A DNA stretch of 64,000 nt from Prostheceraeus crozeri (GCA_907163375.1 CAJQUW010006985.1:868001-932000); one strand, 5' to 3'. Shown: positions 1 to 10,971, counted from the first letter of the stretch. Numbers and translations: made by a program. The notes: generated from the sequence alone by a model not told the origin.

Positions 1-1006
1 GAATGCAGGTGACCCCACCTCCCTCGTAGCACTCGTGCGTGGTGTTTAAATCATCTGTAACAGTAGGCACGTCACATACTTGGTTTCTGTAGATTGGCAG
101 GTGTACCTCAACATGTCTTCTCTTCATTTCCTTGTTGATGTCTTCAGCCTGCCTAAGTCTCCTCTTCAGGTCATAATTTTCTTCTCTCATCCCTTGACAG
201 TTCGTCTTTATCACACCAAGTCTGTCAGCCTCCTGCCTCTGATGATTCAACTCGGATACTACCTCCTCATAAGCCATCTCCTTCTCCTTCCATTCCCGCC
301 TCTCTTTCATTAATGTTTTCTCTCTCTTCTGCAGCTGTAATACTTCCTCCTGCAAGACTTTCACCATTCCCACTTTAATTTCTAGTTTGGCTATGTCCTG
401 CACCATCTCTTTATTTTGTCTATTCACGGCCTCATAGCGATCTTTGAGCAGCATGTAATGGGCTTGCTGTGATGCCTTCGCCTTCAGCTCATCTCTATCT
501 ACAGCTCTTGTTTGTTCGCGCATACCGCCTTTCTTTGGCGCAGAAGTGTTAAGTGGCACCTCTGCATGTTCAGATGCGTGCTCAGATACATGTTCAGATT
601 CCTGTTTGCCGCTAATGAAAACGGCTCTCACCTCCTGTACTTCCCCTTCCTCCTCACTGCTGATTGTATCGCTGAGGAAATGATCGTTCCCATCATCATC
701 CAAGTCGACAATCGGTCTTACAGCCGCCCTCTCCTCCTGCCTTCGTCTATACAAGTCATCAAACGACTTTTTGAAGTGGCTGTTAGAAATAGACGCACTA
801 GGACACTGGTCATGTCTTTTCCTAAATTCGACAAAGTCAGAGTCTGCTTCCACAGCATGATGGACACAGGTCTTTATTTCAAAGACCTTCTTATGCTCCC
901 CAATGTGTTCCACCTGTCTCAAGTGCTTTTTGTATTCCGTCCCTCTGTACACATCATCACATGAACATCTTGTGACGCTGTAGCGCGAAGACTTTGATAA
1001 AACCAT
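1..1006 (-). CDS. Acidic coiled-coil protein, N-terminal 335 codons, runs off left edge
   Basis: From the ATG at 1006 down to base 1 the minus strand is open for 335 codons with no stop and continues past the window edge. Residues 14-38 carry a Cys-x-Cys then three His (C14, C16, H28, H34, H38), which could bind a metal. Residues 100-125 are strongly acidic (DLDDDGNDHF, SSEEEGE), residues 138-147 repeat Ser-Glu-His, and about 170-297 is a long charged helix with heptad-like spacing, probably a coiled coil. The ATG is preceded by TTATCTTGCAG, a good splice acceptor. I do not recognise the family. The mix of a possible zinc knuckle, an acidic linker and a coiled coil suggests a nuclear or scaffold protein, but this is inference. 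A mobile-element ORF cannot be excluded. The opposite-strand frame at 512-964 is a shadow of this one. Confidence 0.65.
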   Translation of the reverse strand, partial: MVLSKSSRYSVTRCSCDDVYRGTEYKKHLRQVEHIGEHKKVFEIKTCVHHAVEADSDFVEFRKRHDQCPSASISNSHFKKSFDDLYRRRQEERAAVRPIVDLDDDGNDHFLSDTISSEEEGEVQEVRAVFISGKQESEHVSEHASEHAEVPLNTSAPKKGGMREQTRAVDRDELKAKASQQAHYMLLKDRYEAVNRQNKEMVQDIAKLEIKVGMVKVLQEEVLQLQKREKTLMKERREWKEKEMAYEEVVSELNHQRQEADRLGVIKTNCQGMREENYDLKRRLRQAEDINKEMKRRHVEVHLPIYRNQVCDVPTVTDDLNTTHECYEGGGVTCI

Positions 1007-1013
1007 GCTGAAA

Positions 1014-1219
1014 CTGCAAGATAAAAGTCAGTTATTTACTACAGTTCTCACAAGAAAGCACTGTTTATCAGAAACATGTTTGTAAAAAATGGCATAGGAC
1101 AGACACTGAAGACCCTAACCTTGAGACCCTAATGTTAAAAAGTGTATCAGTGATGCCTGTAAGATCTGACTTTAAATCTGTAACTTAGAACGCTTGGTAG
1201 CAAACGTCAGACGACTCAC
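1014..1219 (-). other. Candidate intron in the 5' leader of the left-edge gene
   Basis: On the minus strand TTCAACG|GTGAGTC at 1220/1219 is a near-consensus donor, and ATCTTGCAG ending at 1014 is a good acceptor seven bases before the ATG. Together they outline an intron of about 206 bp and a non-coding first exon upstream of 1220. This is inferred from splice-site quality alone. Confidence 0.4.
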
Positions 1220-1884
1220 CGTTGAAAGGAGGAAACAGGAGTGAAATTTGGTGAGGAGAAGCGCCTTACATACTTCTCTCTCACAAAGACAGAATAGGCC
1301 AATGTCCAAATTTGGTCATGTCTCCTTTAAACGATTTCATCTCACCATATTTGGAATGTCAACCGCTGATTTTCGTGACTGACGCAGGGAGTCAAGTTTA
1401 CCATAAATGGGCATTCCCGTTTCGTTGTGACGGAAGGGGAATGACGCGTGGCTCTCGCTTTGTGATAGCGGTCTCTTTATCCTGAGTGGCAAGTTTGTAT
1501 GACCCTCAAGTGAACTGAATGTATACGAAGATGAAAAGATTGAATAGTTCCCAGCGTTTGATAAAATACGTGGAATGACAAACGTAAGATGTTCACAATG
1601 ATACTTAGGGACTTCACACCATTTGAATGTTTTCTTAAATCATTACCATGCTCACTTTCGAAGTGGCTTCATTCTAAGGATGCTTGTAAAGTTCAATACT
1701 GCATTCCCATGACATTTCAATTTTATGTGTTTATACAATTGTATAGCCTTTCACTGGACTCGCATTGTCTTATAAAGTGTTCGTTTACGCAGCGCACGCA
1801 GTTACATCTCTCAATAATGTTGAACTCAATCTCTCACACACATACACATTGTCACTTTAAACATGACTGGAAGAAAGTTCCCCA

Positions 1885-2025
1885 ACCTCAACTTTATTTC
1901 TTACGTTACAAATGCTGAAAGGATTCTAGCATTATTTCATACTTCACCTATCTTACAAACACTGAAATGATCCTGATATTATTCCTAACTTTACAAACAG
2001 TGAAATGGTTGTAACTTTATTATTA
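1885..2025. repeat. Diverged tandem repeat, about 3 units
   Basis: Three degenerate units share the pattern TTAC(A)AA-x-CTGAAA-x-G followed by a TTTAT-rich stretch, at about 1905, 1955 and 1995. Spacing is roughly 45-50 bases. Confidence 0.4.
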
Positions 2026-2426
2026 AGTCAATCCACTCTGTTGAAACGACAAGAAAACGACACAGCATGTACATGATATATTATTGAAACCCACACAGCT
2101 TTTTGTTACACCAACAATTCAGTTCAATGTGAGCTAGTCTTCTATCACTCATTTCATACGACATAACATTTCACTTTACTTATTCTCACAATGTTACTAC
2201 TATATGTTCTAAGCTTTGAGATCGCTTTTACTTCTATCTCACACTTTCTTCATCATATAACCAAGTGAATGAAATTGATGATACATTATCTGAATAAACT
2301 CATTGAGTCATATTCTATACGAACAGATATTGCCAACATGGATCATATAAAACGCGAAGTCTTGTCATAGGGTTGACTATGCTATGGACTTGGTGATTCA
2401 TCTATGTAACTTACACTTTTAAAACG

Positions 2427-2489
2427 CTAAATCCCTAAATCTGAACACAGGGACACCTATCCTATGGATTTAGGGATGTAGGAGTTTTG
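2427..2489. repeat. Palindromic CCCTAAATC module
   Basis: GCTAAATCCCTAAATC on the left is answered by GGATTTAGGGAT on the right, with about 30 bases between, so the module can fold into a hairpin. Related modules lie at 2884 and 5040. Confidence 0.5.
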
Positions 2490-2819
2490 CTGTATAATTT
2501 AGTAAACTTATGTCTCTGTCAGCATACGACTTTTAAAATACAACACTGACTGATGAATGATGTTCATATATTCCTAGCTTGGATAACAAGAAACTTTCAG
2601 GCGTTGACTATTATATATTTTCCTAATCAACTCTTTACACACTTATTATTCCAATCACTAATATACATACAACTCTTCTATTGAACATGCATCAATCACC
2701 TTTCAGCTGACTGCATCAAATGTAAAGTGTATAACACAATGAGCATGTAACTATCTCTCATCAACGATATGAAATCTGTCTTTTCATCATTAAATTGAGT
2801 CTTGCGTTTAAAGTCATTT

Positions 2820-2951
2820 TATAAAGCGAACATATGCATCACGTATTCTACACTAAAAGAGATCGTTAATTTTTGTTATCTAAAACCCTAAATCCCTAAA
2901 TCCAACGGTAGGTAACCCTACCCCTTAGATGTTGGACTTTAGCAATTTAGC
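2820..2951. repeat. Dispersed repeat ending in a CCCTAAATCC palindrome, copy 1
   Basis: It starts AAGCGAACATATGCATCACG and leads into ACCCTAAATCCCTAAATCC, with an internal GGTAGGTAACCCTACC palindrome and a closing GTTGGACTTTAG arm. The same order of motifs returns at 4983-5107, so this is a dispersed repeat and not a telomere tract. Confidence 0.55.
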
Positions 2952-3479
2952 TATGTCATTCACAAATGGTTAAGTTAGCAAATGCATGTATACACTCTAC
3001 AACAACAGTTATCGTTGATGTATGTTTTATAAAACGCTACATCTCTAAATCCAATCGTGACTGTCATTGCCTGCATTACTATAAAACATGTTGCTCTGAT
3101 GATTCGTCCACCACCCTTACTATTTCCATTTGACGGATGGTGAAGAAATAACATTCATGACTTCACGTCTAATCCTCTCTCTACACACGTTTATATTTCA
3201 CACCATGTAAAAGATCCTTGCTACATACCATACGGGCTTTAAAACTTTAAACATGATGAATTCATGGCAGTTCGGACTTTGAAGATGTGTGTTGGACAAA
3301 TTTAACACTTGTCATGAAGTTGCTTTCTCATCAGATGAATTAAATGAAAGCTTCTTCATTTTCTAAGAAAGATAGAGATCCTTAAATCTAGTGTTTGTGC
3401 GTAGCACAGTCTGTAACTTTTCTTTGTTAATAGGGTGGCCTCCAACGAATTGGTGACCGGCCCTCGGAAGGACCGATAA

Positions 3480-3503
3480 AATACTTCGATTACTCGAAGT
3501 ATT
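3480..3503. other. Perfect 10-bp hairpin with a 4-base loop
   Basis: AATACTTCGA and TCGAAGTATT pair perfectly around a TTAC loop at 3490-3493. On the minus strand the stop codon TAA of the small ORF beginning at 3726 falls inside this loop. Its role is unknown. Confidence 0.6.
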
Positions 3504-3726
3504 CCGGACGCTGAGTTCTCAGCAACGCCAGATACTCTAGCGCCATATCCCTAAACAAAAGGTTTTCGACAAGCTCATGTGAAATGAGGTGCACGGGGCA
3601 GCGAATTGCTTCGCCTTTCTCTGCCTGCAAAGCAGCCAGGAGAAAGACTTTCCCCATCTTCACTCTGCATCCACAGCGGAGCTCAAGGGTTCGGCTCATG
3701 TCAAAGAATGCGATATCGAACGACAT
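3490..3726 (-). CDS. Small hypothetical ORF, 78 residues
   Basis: The frame from ATG at 3726 to TAA at 3490 encodes 78 residues. It has a Cys-x-Cys (RCGCRVKMGK) near residue 20 and a Cys-x2-His (IRCPVHLISH) about 28 residues later, a spacing that could bind zinc, and ends in a leucine-rich amphipathic stretch (LFRDMALEYLALL). Composition is more protein-like than in nearby chance frames. No promoter, splice site or poly(A) signal was recognised around it. It may be a terminal exon, a small gene or chance. I do not assign a function. Confidence 0.3.
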   Translation of the reverse strand: MSFDIAFFDMSRTLELRCGCRVKMGKVFLLAALQAEKGEAIRCPVHLISHELVENLLFRDMALEYLALLRTQRPEYFE

Positions 3727-3739
3727 TGCATCAAACAAC

Positions 3740-4982
3740 TTGTATTTGATAAATGAGTGTAAACGTCTCCCTTATATTTCTCCCACATTCTTGTAACTAC
3801 CTAGCAAGGCATTGAAACCTTGAACAAATCGACAATGTCCAAGCTTTAGCAGCAAATGGCTACTTGCGCGCGCGCAGTGTACAGTGACGAATTGTCAACG
3901 TGAGAATCCTTTCAGTCGCCCACGATGATCTCTCCGGTGCGATAGCAATGAAGTGTGTGGGAATCAGCTAGGTGGGAGGTTTGAGATGACGATACGTTCC
4001 AGCATCCTTGCTCGTTGAACAGATGCGATAGAACATTCAATGTGTTTAATGTGACAGACGGATGCCAGAGAGAGAGAGAGCGTTATCATTCATCCTTGTG
4101 TTCTACTCTATCTGCTGAGGGGCTAGCACGACAAACAGGCGACAGAGTGCACTCGTGATTCTTTGTGTGCACAGGAAGGAGAATATCGGTTTCACTGGTA
4201 GGTTTTATGATAAACATTTTGAATGGCGGCGTGTTGAATATTGCAAGCAATGTTAAATGTCAATCCGTGTGTCATTTTCACATCGTCTGCATTCGCACAG
4301 AAAATCACTTGATGCAGGTTTCCATGTTGATTCTACAAGCAATGCACGATTCGTTTAGAAATGAGACACGTATTCATTTGTGAAGCACATGAAAAGCATA
4401 CTTTGATTCTAGCCTTTAATGCTCATGGACAGTCCTAATGTAATGTTCGCTGTTTCATACTCATGAAATAATTCCACTGACATAGACCTGTCACTCAGTC
4501 TTGATCCTTCAATGACATTACATGCTTTGCTGTTTCCTACTGATGAGCGTGTTAATTACACAGACTTGTTCATTTTTTGAGTTCAATGGTCGAGTCGTTG
4601 AACTGCATCTAAGACTTATGCGTTTCTACAGGTTTCTAAATTTTAAACGCGACTGCAATCTATGAAAGTTTTATCATCATAAAGTTGTTGTCACTCGTCA
4701 TGTAGTTTTCATGAGTCTAGAGCTTCATGTTTACGAATTTCATTTGAATGTCAGAAAGTTGAAGTTAGAATATATCATTCATATTCATCTGTCTTTATTT
4801 ACAAAAGAGTCTACACACGCATTCAATTTGATAAAGGCAAACAACACATTTAGTAAAGCTGGTACGCTAACGAGTGTGACTGCAGAAACATTTCATTAAA
4901 CTTTTTTCAACGTTCGCTAAGTTTCACAACAGCATGTCAAAGACTTCTTCCAAAATTTATTTCAACGTTTGCGTTTCGACTT
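3740..4982. other. No gene seen
   Basis: Short open frames at 4165-4383 and 4711-4899 show no domain. A short GA microsatellite lies at about 4068-4081. Nothing else stands out. Confidence 0.4.
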
Positions 4983-5107
4983 TTAAGCGAACATGTGCTT
5001 CACGTATTCTACACGAACGGTTAATGCATGTGATATAAAACCCTAAATCCCTAGATCCCTAAATCCAACCGTAGATGACCCTACCCTTGGATTATGGAAT
5101 TTAGGAC
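4983..5107. repeat. Dispersed repeat ending in a CCCTAAATCC palindrome, copy 2
   Basis: It matches the order of motifs at 2820-2951: AAGCGAACATGTGCTTCACG, then ATTCTACAC, then ACCCTAAATCCCTAGATCC, then CCAACCGTAG and the answering CTTGGATTATGGAATTTAGG. Confidence 0.55.
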
Positions 5108-5164
5108 TTTAGAACCCACGCGATTCAATGTCATGGAACTCGCTCTCACACACTCAACGTTTTT

Positions 5165-5530
5165 GACAAGACTTTACCTGGTTTTATAAAACATTCAACA
5201 CTGTAGTACTTGCTATAAGACCTTTTAAGACTGTGAAACAATCTACACAGTGCAGTAAAACTTTCTAGTGCTGTGGTGAACAGTGTTTTCATATAACATT
5301 CTAAACTCTCAGTCTCACTGCAGTAGAACACTGCTTTTAGTAAACCTGATGAAGTATTCAGCAATCTGACAGTCATGAAGTTTGAATTTTCTAATAGGGG
5401 AACATTTGGCAACTGTCTCCACTCAACATAAAACGTTCTAACACTGTGAAAGTAAGTTACAAGAGAATCTATACTGTGAAGTAAAACCTTTTCGATAAAA
5501 CTTTCTAGTGCTGTGATGAGTTCGGTCATT
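5165..5530. repeat. Degenerate tandem repeat carrying a chance 127-codon frame
   Basis: The motif AAAACTTTCTAGTGCTGTG occurs at about 5250 and 5500, and looser forms (ACACTGTGAA, ACTGTGAAAC) lie between. A minus-strand frame of 127 codons (5146-5529) reads through it and repeats the peptide TALESF at both ends. Low-complexity origin is a better explanation than a gene. Confidence 0.45.
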
Positions 5531-5536
5531 CATTAA

Positions 5537-5842
5537 ACTTCAATGATCAAACTTTACTTTTACGAACGTGCGTCGCCGTAAAACTATTTGACTACACTAA
5601 ACTCTATTTGCAAACCATGATACACTTTCTGACGACACTCACGAATAAAACTTCGATAATCAAACTTTACTTTTACAAACGTGCGTCGCGGTAAAACTAT
5701 TTGACTACATCAAACTTTGCTTTTGCAAACCATGATACACTTTCTGACTACTTTCACGAACAAATTTTCGATGATCAAACTTTACTTTTACAAACGTGCG
5801 TCGCGGTAAAACTATTTGACTACACTAAACTTTGCTTTTGCA
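5537..5842. repeat. Tandem array, period about 114 bp, 2.7 units
   Basis: CAAACTTTAC recurs at 5548, 5661 and 5776, each followed by CGTGCGTCGC-GTAAAACTAT and a TGATACACTTTCTGAC segment. The array is interrupted by the foldback element at 5843 and resumes at 10972, so it was the insertion target. Confidence 0.8.
5834..5842. repeat. Target duplication GCTTTTGCA, left copy
   Basis: The same nine bases follow the right arm of the foldback element at 10972-10980. Confidence 0.85.
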
Positions 5843-6697
5843 ATGTCGTTGAAGTTAGCACCAACTTCAACACCAGCTTTTTGAATAGAGTTCGCACAGA
5901 ATAGGAAACCACATGTTTAGGTACTACTGATGACGCAGAGTTTGTACAGTCAAAAATTTTCCCAAATTCGAACTCATTCACCTTCAAAATTCAAATTTAA
6001 ACTCGAAAACTTGGTGCAGGTATTGGTGCTACCTGGTTAGCGAGTTTGTACAGCATTCCGATGGAAAAATTTAGATACAAGAGCAAAAAACTGAGTTTGT
6101 ACAGCAGCTTCCAGCACTTTCCTTACTAGAACAACCGGAAAAAACCGCCAAAAACCGATTTTTTCAAAAAATGACAAGATTTTCCAGAAAAGTTCTTGGT
6201 GCTACATGGAAAATGAGTTTGTATAGTGCTCCAACCGGTAGAAGAGTGTTCTACTAATCCAGTCTGAGTTTGAACACACACTTCTCCGACACTCCAGCAC
6301 TCCTACGACCGGCAAATACCGGTTATTGTACAGTAACTACAAGAATACTGCCCATTTATGATCTTGGAATGATAAGTTTCTCTAAGTTGGATGTCAAAGT
6401 AAGTGACTTCAAAGTCTCTTTTACCTCATGATTGGGGTAAATGCGACATGGTCTGGGTGTTTTTGCATCTTAGTACGTTTTCATATAGTGTTGCGAATTA
6501 AACTCCGATGATGTGTTGGGAATGTAGTATGAAATGACGGTGATGTGTTTCGCTCCTATCTTGGTAATAGAGCAACTGATCTTTACAAGAAAATCCTAAG
6601 TGCTACCCTATCGCTACCTAGAATAGACATTTCACATATAGAAGTGGATCTTGTTTTATTTGTGATTGCAGAATTGATGCAGCTCATTATTTCGATA

Positions 6698-7151
6698 CAC
6701 TAGGTGACATGCCACGCTCAATCACGCGTAATTACACATGACCCCAAACATTCGTGGCTATGCGGGATATTGCTGCAATATAAGTTATATAAGTAAGTAT
6801 AGTTGGCAGTCCTGTTATATAGACTTTGCGTCTAATGTGTCTGCCTGTATCAGAGGCTAAACAATGTGATAGGATCTCAATTTCATGCTCAGGCAAGACA
6901 GAACATGCTTAGCGGTTCATCTTAGTGGTTCAAGCGGCAGCGCAGACAACCGTGGACGACGCGCAAACTATAAACGCTCGCCCGCGCGTATTCTTAAACA
7001 TCTCCCATGTTTTAACAGCATCAGATCAAGTGATTTCTGACTCTTAGTGCAGCGCATATATACGCGGGTAGAAGAATAGAATGTTTTTAACCACGGATGT
7101 TTTGGGTGTTCCGTAATTACGCCTGAATCACGCGTGGCATGTCACCTAGTG
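6698..7151. mobile_element. TA-target MITE, family CACTAGGTGACATG, copy 1
   Basis: The ends CACTAGGTGACATGCCACG and its reverse complement frame 454 bp, flanked by TA at 6696-6697 and 7152-7153. The inner arms repeat ACGCGT-rich words. It sits inside the foldback element, so it is younger than that element. Further copies lie at 46824 and 48640. Confidence 0.9.
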
Positions 7152-7510
7152 TAGATTTATGTTCATGTGAGATAAAAATGGGCAGTGTTTATAGTATGTA
7201 AGCGTATTTTGAAGCTGAATAGGCCTATTTTTAAATAGGACACATGCATGAAATGCTACAACTGATATACGTTCAAAAACAGAATTAGCCTATTTTAGAA
7301 ATATACGAGCGCATTAGAGAAAAGAATATCAGAATTAGGCCTAAATATCATAAAGGTTTCTCGTTCTTTCTGGACGTAGATCCTTTCGTTTGATTGACTT
7401 GAAATGGCATCTAGCTGTTATTAATCGATCGAAATCCATGAACTCGAAACAAGCTTGGATCTTGAGCATTGCACCCTAATGTCGTTTGAGACATCTATGA
7501 TTTCAAAATA

Positions 7511-7687
7511 CAGTAGAACCTCCATATTACGGACACCGTCGGGACTGCGTCTTAGTGTCCGCATTTTAGAGGTGTCCGCAATATTGAGTTACCGGTGATG
7601 ATACGAACATTATTCGGGACTGAGCTTAACTGTCCGTAATACGGAGGTGTCCGCTGCATAGAATGTCCGCAATAGGAGGTTCCACTG
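7511..7687. mobile_element. Pogo/Tigger-like MITE
   Basis: CAGTAGAACCTCC at the left pairs with GGAGGTTCCACTG at the right, TA flanks both sides (7509-7510, 7688-7689), and the inside repeats TCCG-AAT-CGGA-type words. This end sequence and TA target are typical of pogo/Tigger non-autonomous elements. Confidence 0.8.
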
Positions 7688-7689
7688 TA

Positions 7690-10115
7690 TGTTGGTGACG
7701 ATTTTATTGACACATGCAGGAGTGTATCAAAAACTTAAGCGACAAAAATCAAAATTTTGCACGTTGTCGCACCTATCTCGATGGGCCTTGTCGCACTTAC
7801 CCCGGACCTGCTTTTCACTACCAAAATCGATCGGGCTACGTAAATAATGAAGAGGTATTCGATCGAATCCGCTATTTCGTGTGGATGAACTTGACATCTT
7901 ACTGTGATGTAAAAGATCGCCCATATTTAATCCCAGCTTGCTTCTCTTGACAGCAAACAAAATTTGTTGCAGAGTAAAGCAAATAAGGCCCAATTTTCAA
8001 AAACTGCCAAATCGTTCACCAAGTGCCAGGGTGGTATGCAATACTTTTGCGAAATAAAATGCCTTAGAGATTGGCTATCGATGCAGGCACATATGGATGC
8101 AAACTGAACGGTTTCTTGGCTATGAGCTATTGGTTTTGGCTACAACCTAGTCGCATTTACCTAATGTTGCATTTCCCCAAGCCAGCCTATCGTAATTATA
8201 ATCCTGCAATATTTTTATACACTGCATGTTCAATATTTTCACCAACAATCAACGATCAAGGTCACTTAACTATCACATGTTGATTTAAAAATTTGGCGGA
8301 TGACTGAAGGTCGAAATTCCATCTTTTGCAGCGAATTGCGTGTATTTGTATTTCTTAATCTATTCGTGGCTGTTTATGGCACATAGAATTACAAACTTTC
8401 ACATAGGAAAATGAAGTAATATGTAAGTTTGCTAGGTTTACGCTCATTTATACAGCATCATTTGATTAGTATTAGCACATGAGAAGATCTAATTGTTCAA
8501 ATATTTGACAATGAACAAATCAACAAAAATGAGATTAGCAATGAATATATCCCGCAAGTTTTATATGTCAACATTTTATGGCTACTGAACTGAGATCCTA
8601 ACTAGCCTGCCTGACTGTGATACAATTTTTGATGCATCCGGTGATTAACATCATCAGTTAAGGTTGAAAAAATCAAGTTCCTATTTCTATCAGTTGGGTT
8701 GAACCTACATACAAGGTTTATAACCTACATTGCGGTTATTGTAATGTAGCGCATATTTCATTTGAAGGAGCTATACTTCGGGTTGTACGACATAACTTGA
8801 AAATCAGTAGGTTGCCTTCTACACCGCTCGTTAAGACATCTGGTGATAACATTCTTTCATTTGAAATTATTCAAATTATCAACTTAGTGAGCATGTAGTG
8901 TATCTGAACATGCGTGACTGATTACAGAGAGCGTCTGTTCAACAACTACGATTATGACTCCCCTGCTCTCATGTTTGACCGATAAGTCTTCAACATTTTT
9001 TGAGTGTGAACACGAAATTGAAATATTTTGACCACTACTTTATTCCGCTTGTCATGAGCATTCATGAAATTTGTTGTAATTGATCTTATCCCGACCATTT
9101 CCTTTTGCATTTTAAAAACTTCATCGCTTGGTCACATTTTTGGTCATTTAAGGTTCATCGTTTAGGTTATACGCAAGCCTATACAATTCTTACTTTTATA
9201 CCTGTGACGTGAGATTTCCATGACACTTGAGATTCACTGTGTTTCAGCTATGCACATGATCGCGGACTGCTGTTCAGACCTTTGTGTGCTGAGTGATGGT
9301 CTCGATTTTAACGTAATGCTGTGTTAATGAAATATACGACATTATGTCTGCAATCGGTCTTCGTAACAATACCTTTGATTGTTTTCCGGATTTTACTAAT
9401 ACCTAACCGGTACCTTAAATTCACATATGCAGACAAACTTTTTCCCTTTGTATTCTACGGTTTCCATTGTTTCGTCCTATCAGCTAGACTATGGACAAGT
9501 ATATGCAGTTGTTACATTCATTATACCTTCGATTGTGTTCCAGATATTAGTGATGAATTACAAGCAACACTTATTATCAAGATTGTTGTTTTTTGTGGTG
9601 ATTTTTAAGTGCATTTGTAATTGTTTTGACTACAATTGGTTGACACAACTTAGTACAGGCATTTTCAGCGATGTTCCTCTTTTCTATACCTTGTAGTTGT
9701 TTTTCTATATGCGTTTCGGACTGTCCGATCATTATCGTATCTAAGACATTCGGTCTTCATTGCATAAATGTCGCAAGTCATTTTTATCCTATCTGACCTT
9801 TCTATGCTGTGCTTCCTACTGTAATAGAGTATGTAAAAATTGAGAACTCGATATTCATCTGTCGTCCTTCTCCTATGTCAGCATTTGAATTTGGTGCAAC
9901 TATTGATTTTTGGAGTACCGCCTACATCAAGCTTTCCACCCGTGACCTTTATGACATACTCGGGCTTTTTCCAGAGTTTTGTGCACCATTCTCAGCAGAG
10001 TTCATATTTTGATGGACAATAACATTTCTTGAAACAAAATATTGTTTCAACTCGTTTCACTGGTGGAAGATAGCGATTCAACCAACAATTGAATTTTGAA
10101 ACAAAGCCATCGCAT
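7690..10115. other. Interior of foldback element, no gene recognised
   Basis: Open frames at 7714-7950, 8071-8283, 9321-9608 and 9427-9696 show no conserved motif. The 9.3-9.7 kb frames are hydrophobic only because the DNA is T-rich. Confidence 0.4.
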
Positions 10116-10126
10116 CGCTGATGTAG

Positions 10127-10645
10127 TTACTGTACAATAACCGGTATTTAACGGTCGTAGGAGTGCTGGAGTGTCGGAGAAGTGTGTGTTCAAACTCAGA
10201 CTGGATTAGTAGAACACTCTTCCACCGGTTAGAGCACTGTACAAACTCATCTTCCATGTAGCACCAATTGATTTGTTCATAAATGGGCATTATTCTTGTA
10301 GTTACTGTACAATAACCGGTATTTACCGGTCGTAGGAGTGCTGGAGTGTCGGAGAAGTGTGTGTTCAAACTCAGACTGGATTAGTAGAACACTCTTCCAC
10401 CGGTTGGAGCACTGTACAAACTCATTTTCAATGTAGCACCAATTGATTTGTTCATAAATGGGCAGTATTCTTGTAGTTACTGTACAATAACCGGTATTTA
10501 CCGGTCGTAGGAGTGCTGGAGTGTCGGAGAAGTGTGTGTTCAAACTCAGACTGGATTAGTAGAACACTCTTCCACCGGTTAGAGCACTGTACAAACTCAT
10601 TTTCCATGTAGCACCAAGAACTTTTCTGGAAAATCTTGTCACTTT
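10127..10645. repeat. 174-bp tandem triplication in the right arm
   Basis: AGTTACTGTACAATAACCGG recurs at 10127, 10301 and 10475. Each unit carries ACCGGTATTTA, GTGTCGGAGAAGTGTGTG and CTGTACAAACTCAT. The left arm has only one such unit (about 6190-6350). Minus-strand frames across it repeat the same peptide and are not genes. Confidence 0.9.
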
Positions 10646-10971
10646 TTGAAAAAATCGGTTTTTGGCGGTTTTTTCCGGTTGTTCGAGTAAGGAAAGTGCT
10701 GGAAGTTGCTGTACAAACTCAGTTTTTTGCTCTTGTATCTAAATTTTTCCATCGGAATGCTGTACAAACTCGCTAACCAGGTAGCACCAATACCTGCACC
10801 AAGTTTTCGAGTTTAAATTTGAATTTTGAAGGTGAATGAGTTCGAATTTGGGAAAAATTTTTGGCTGTACAAACTCTGCGTCATCAGTAGTACCTAAACA
10901 TGTGGTTTCCTATTCTGTACAAACTCTATTCAAAAAGCTGGTGTTGAAGTTGGTGCTAACTTCAACGACAT

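Larger units (their letters stand above)
1220..3479. other. Gene-poor AT-rich stretch
   Basis: No convincing coding region is visible. The frame at 1589-1918 shows no domain and looks like chance. The interval holds the tandem repeat and the palindromic CCCTAAATC modules listed separately. The part next to 1220 should contain the promoter and first exon of the minus-strand gene, but no clear TATA box is seen. Confidence 0.4.
5843..10971. mobile_element. Foldback-type DNA transposon with long inverted arms
   Basis: The left end ATGTCGTTGAAGTTAGCACC is the exact reverse complement of the right end at 10952-10971. The match continues for about 500 bases on the left (to about 6350) and is stretched to about 850 on the right (from about 10120) because one 174-bp piece is tripled there. 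A 9-bp duplication flanks the element. Both arms are studded with GAGTTTGTACA. The interior (6360-10110) carries two smaller MITEs and no recognisable transposase, so the copy looks non-autonomous. A 9-bp duplication and long, internally repetitive arms recall MULE foldback elements, but the family is not proven. Confidence 0.85.

Noticed and set aside
2884-2905. Interstitial telomere tract of CCCTAAATC words
   Set aside because: Only two or three imperfect words, followed by the answering arm of a palindrome; the same context recurs at 5040.
3440-3480. Primer-binding-site-like TTGGTGACCGG, hinting at an LTR element
   Set aside because: No paired long terminal repeats, polypurine tract or element coding region is visible around it.
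5146-5529. 127-codon minus-strand gene
   Set aside because: The frame follows a degenerate tandem repeat and its peptide repeats itself accordingly.
9321-9696. Membrane protein suggested by hydrophobic frames
   Set aside because: Two overlapping frames are both hydrophobic because the DNA is T-rich; no family motif, and the region is the interior of a foldback element.
10078-10543. Two overlapping minus-strand frames with the same 70-residue peptide
   Set aside because: They are translations of the 174-bp tandem repeat in a transposon arm.
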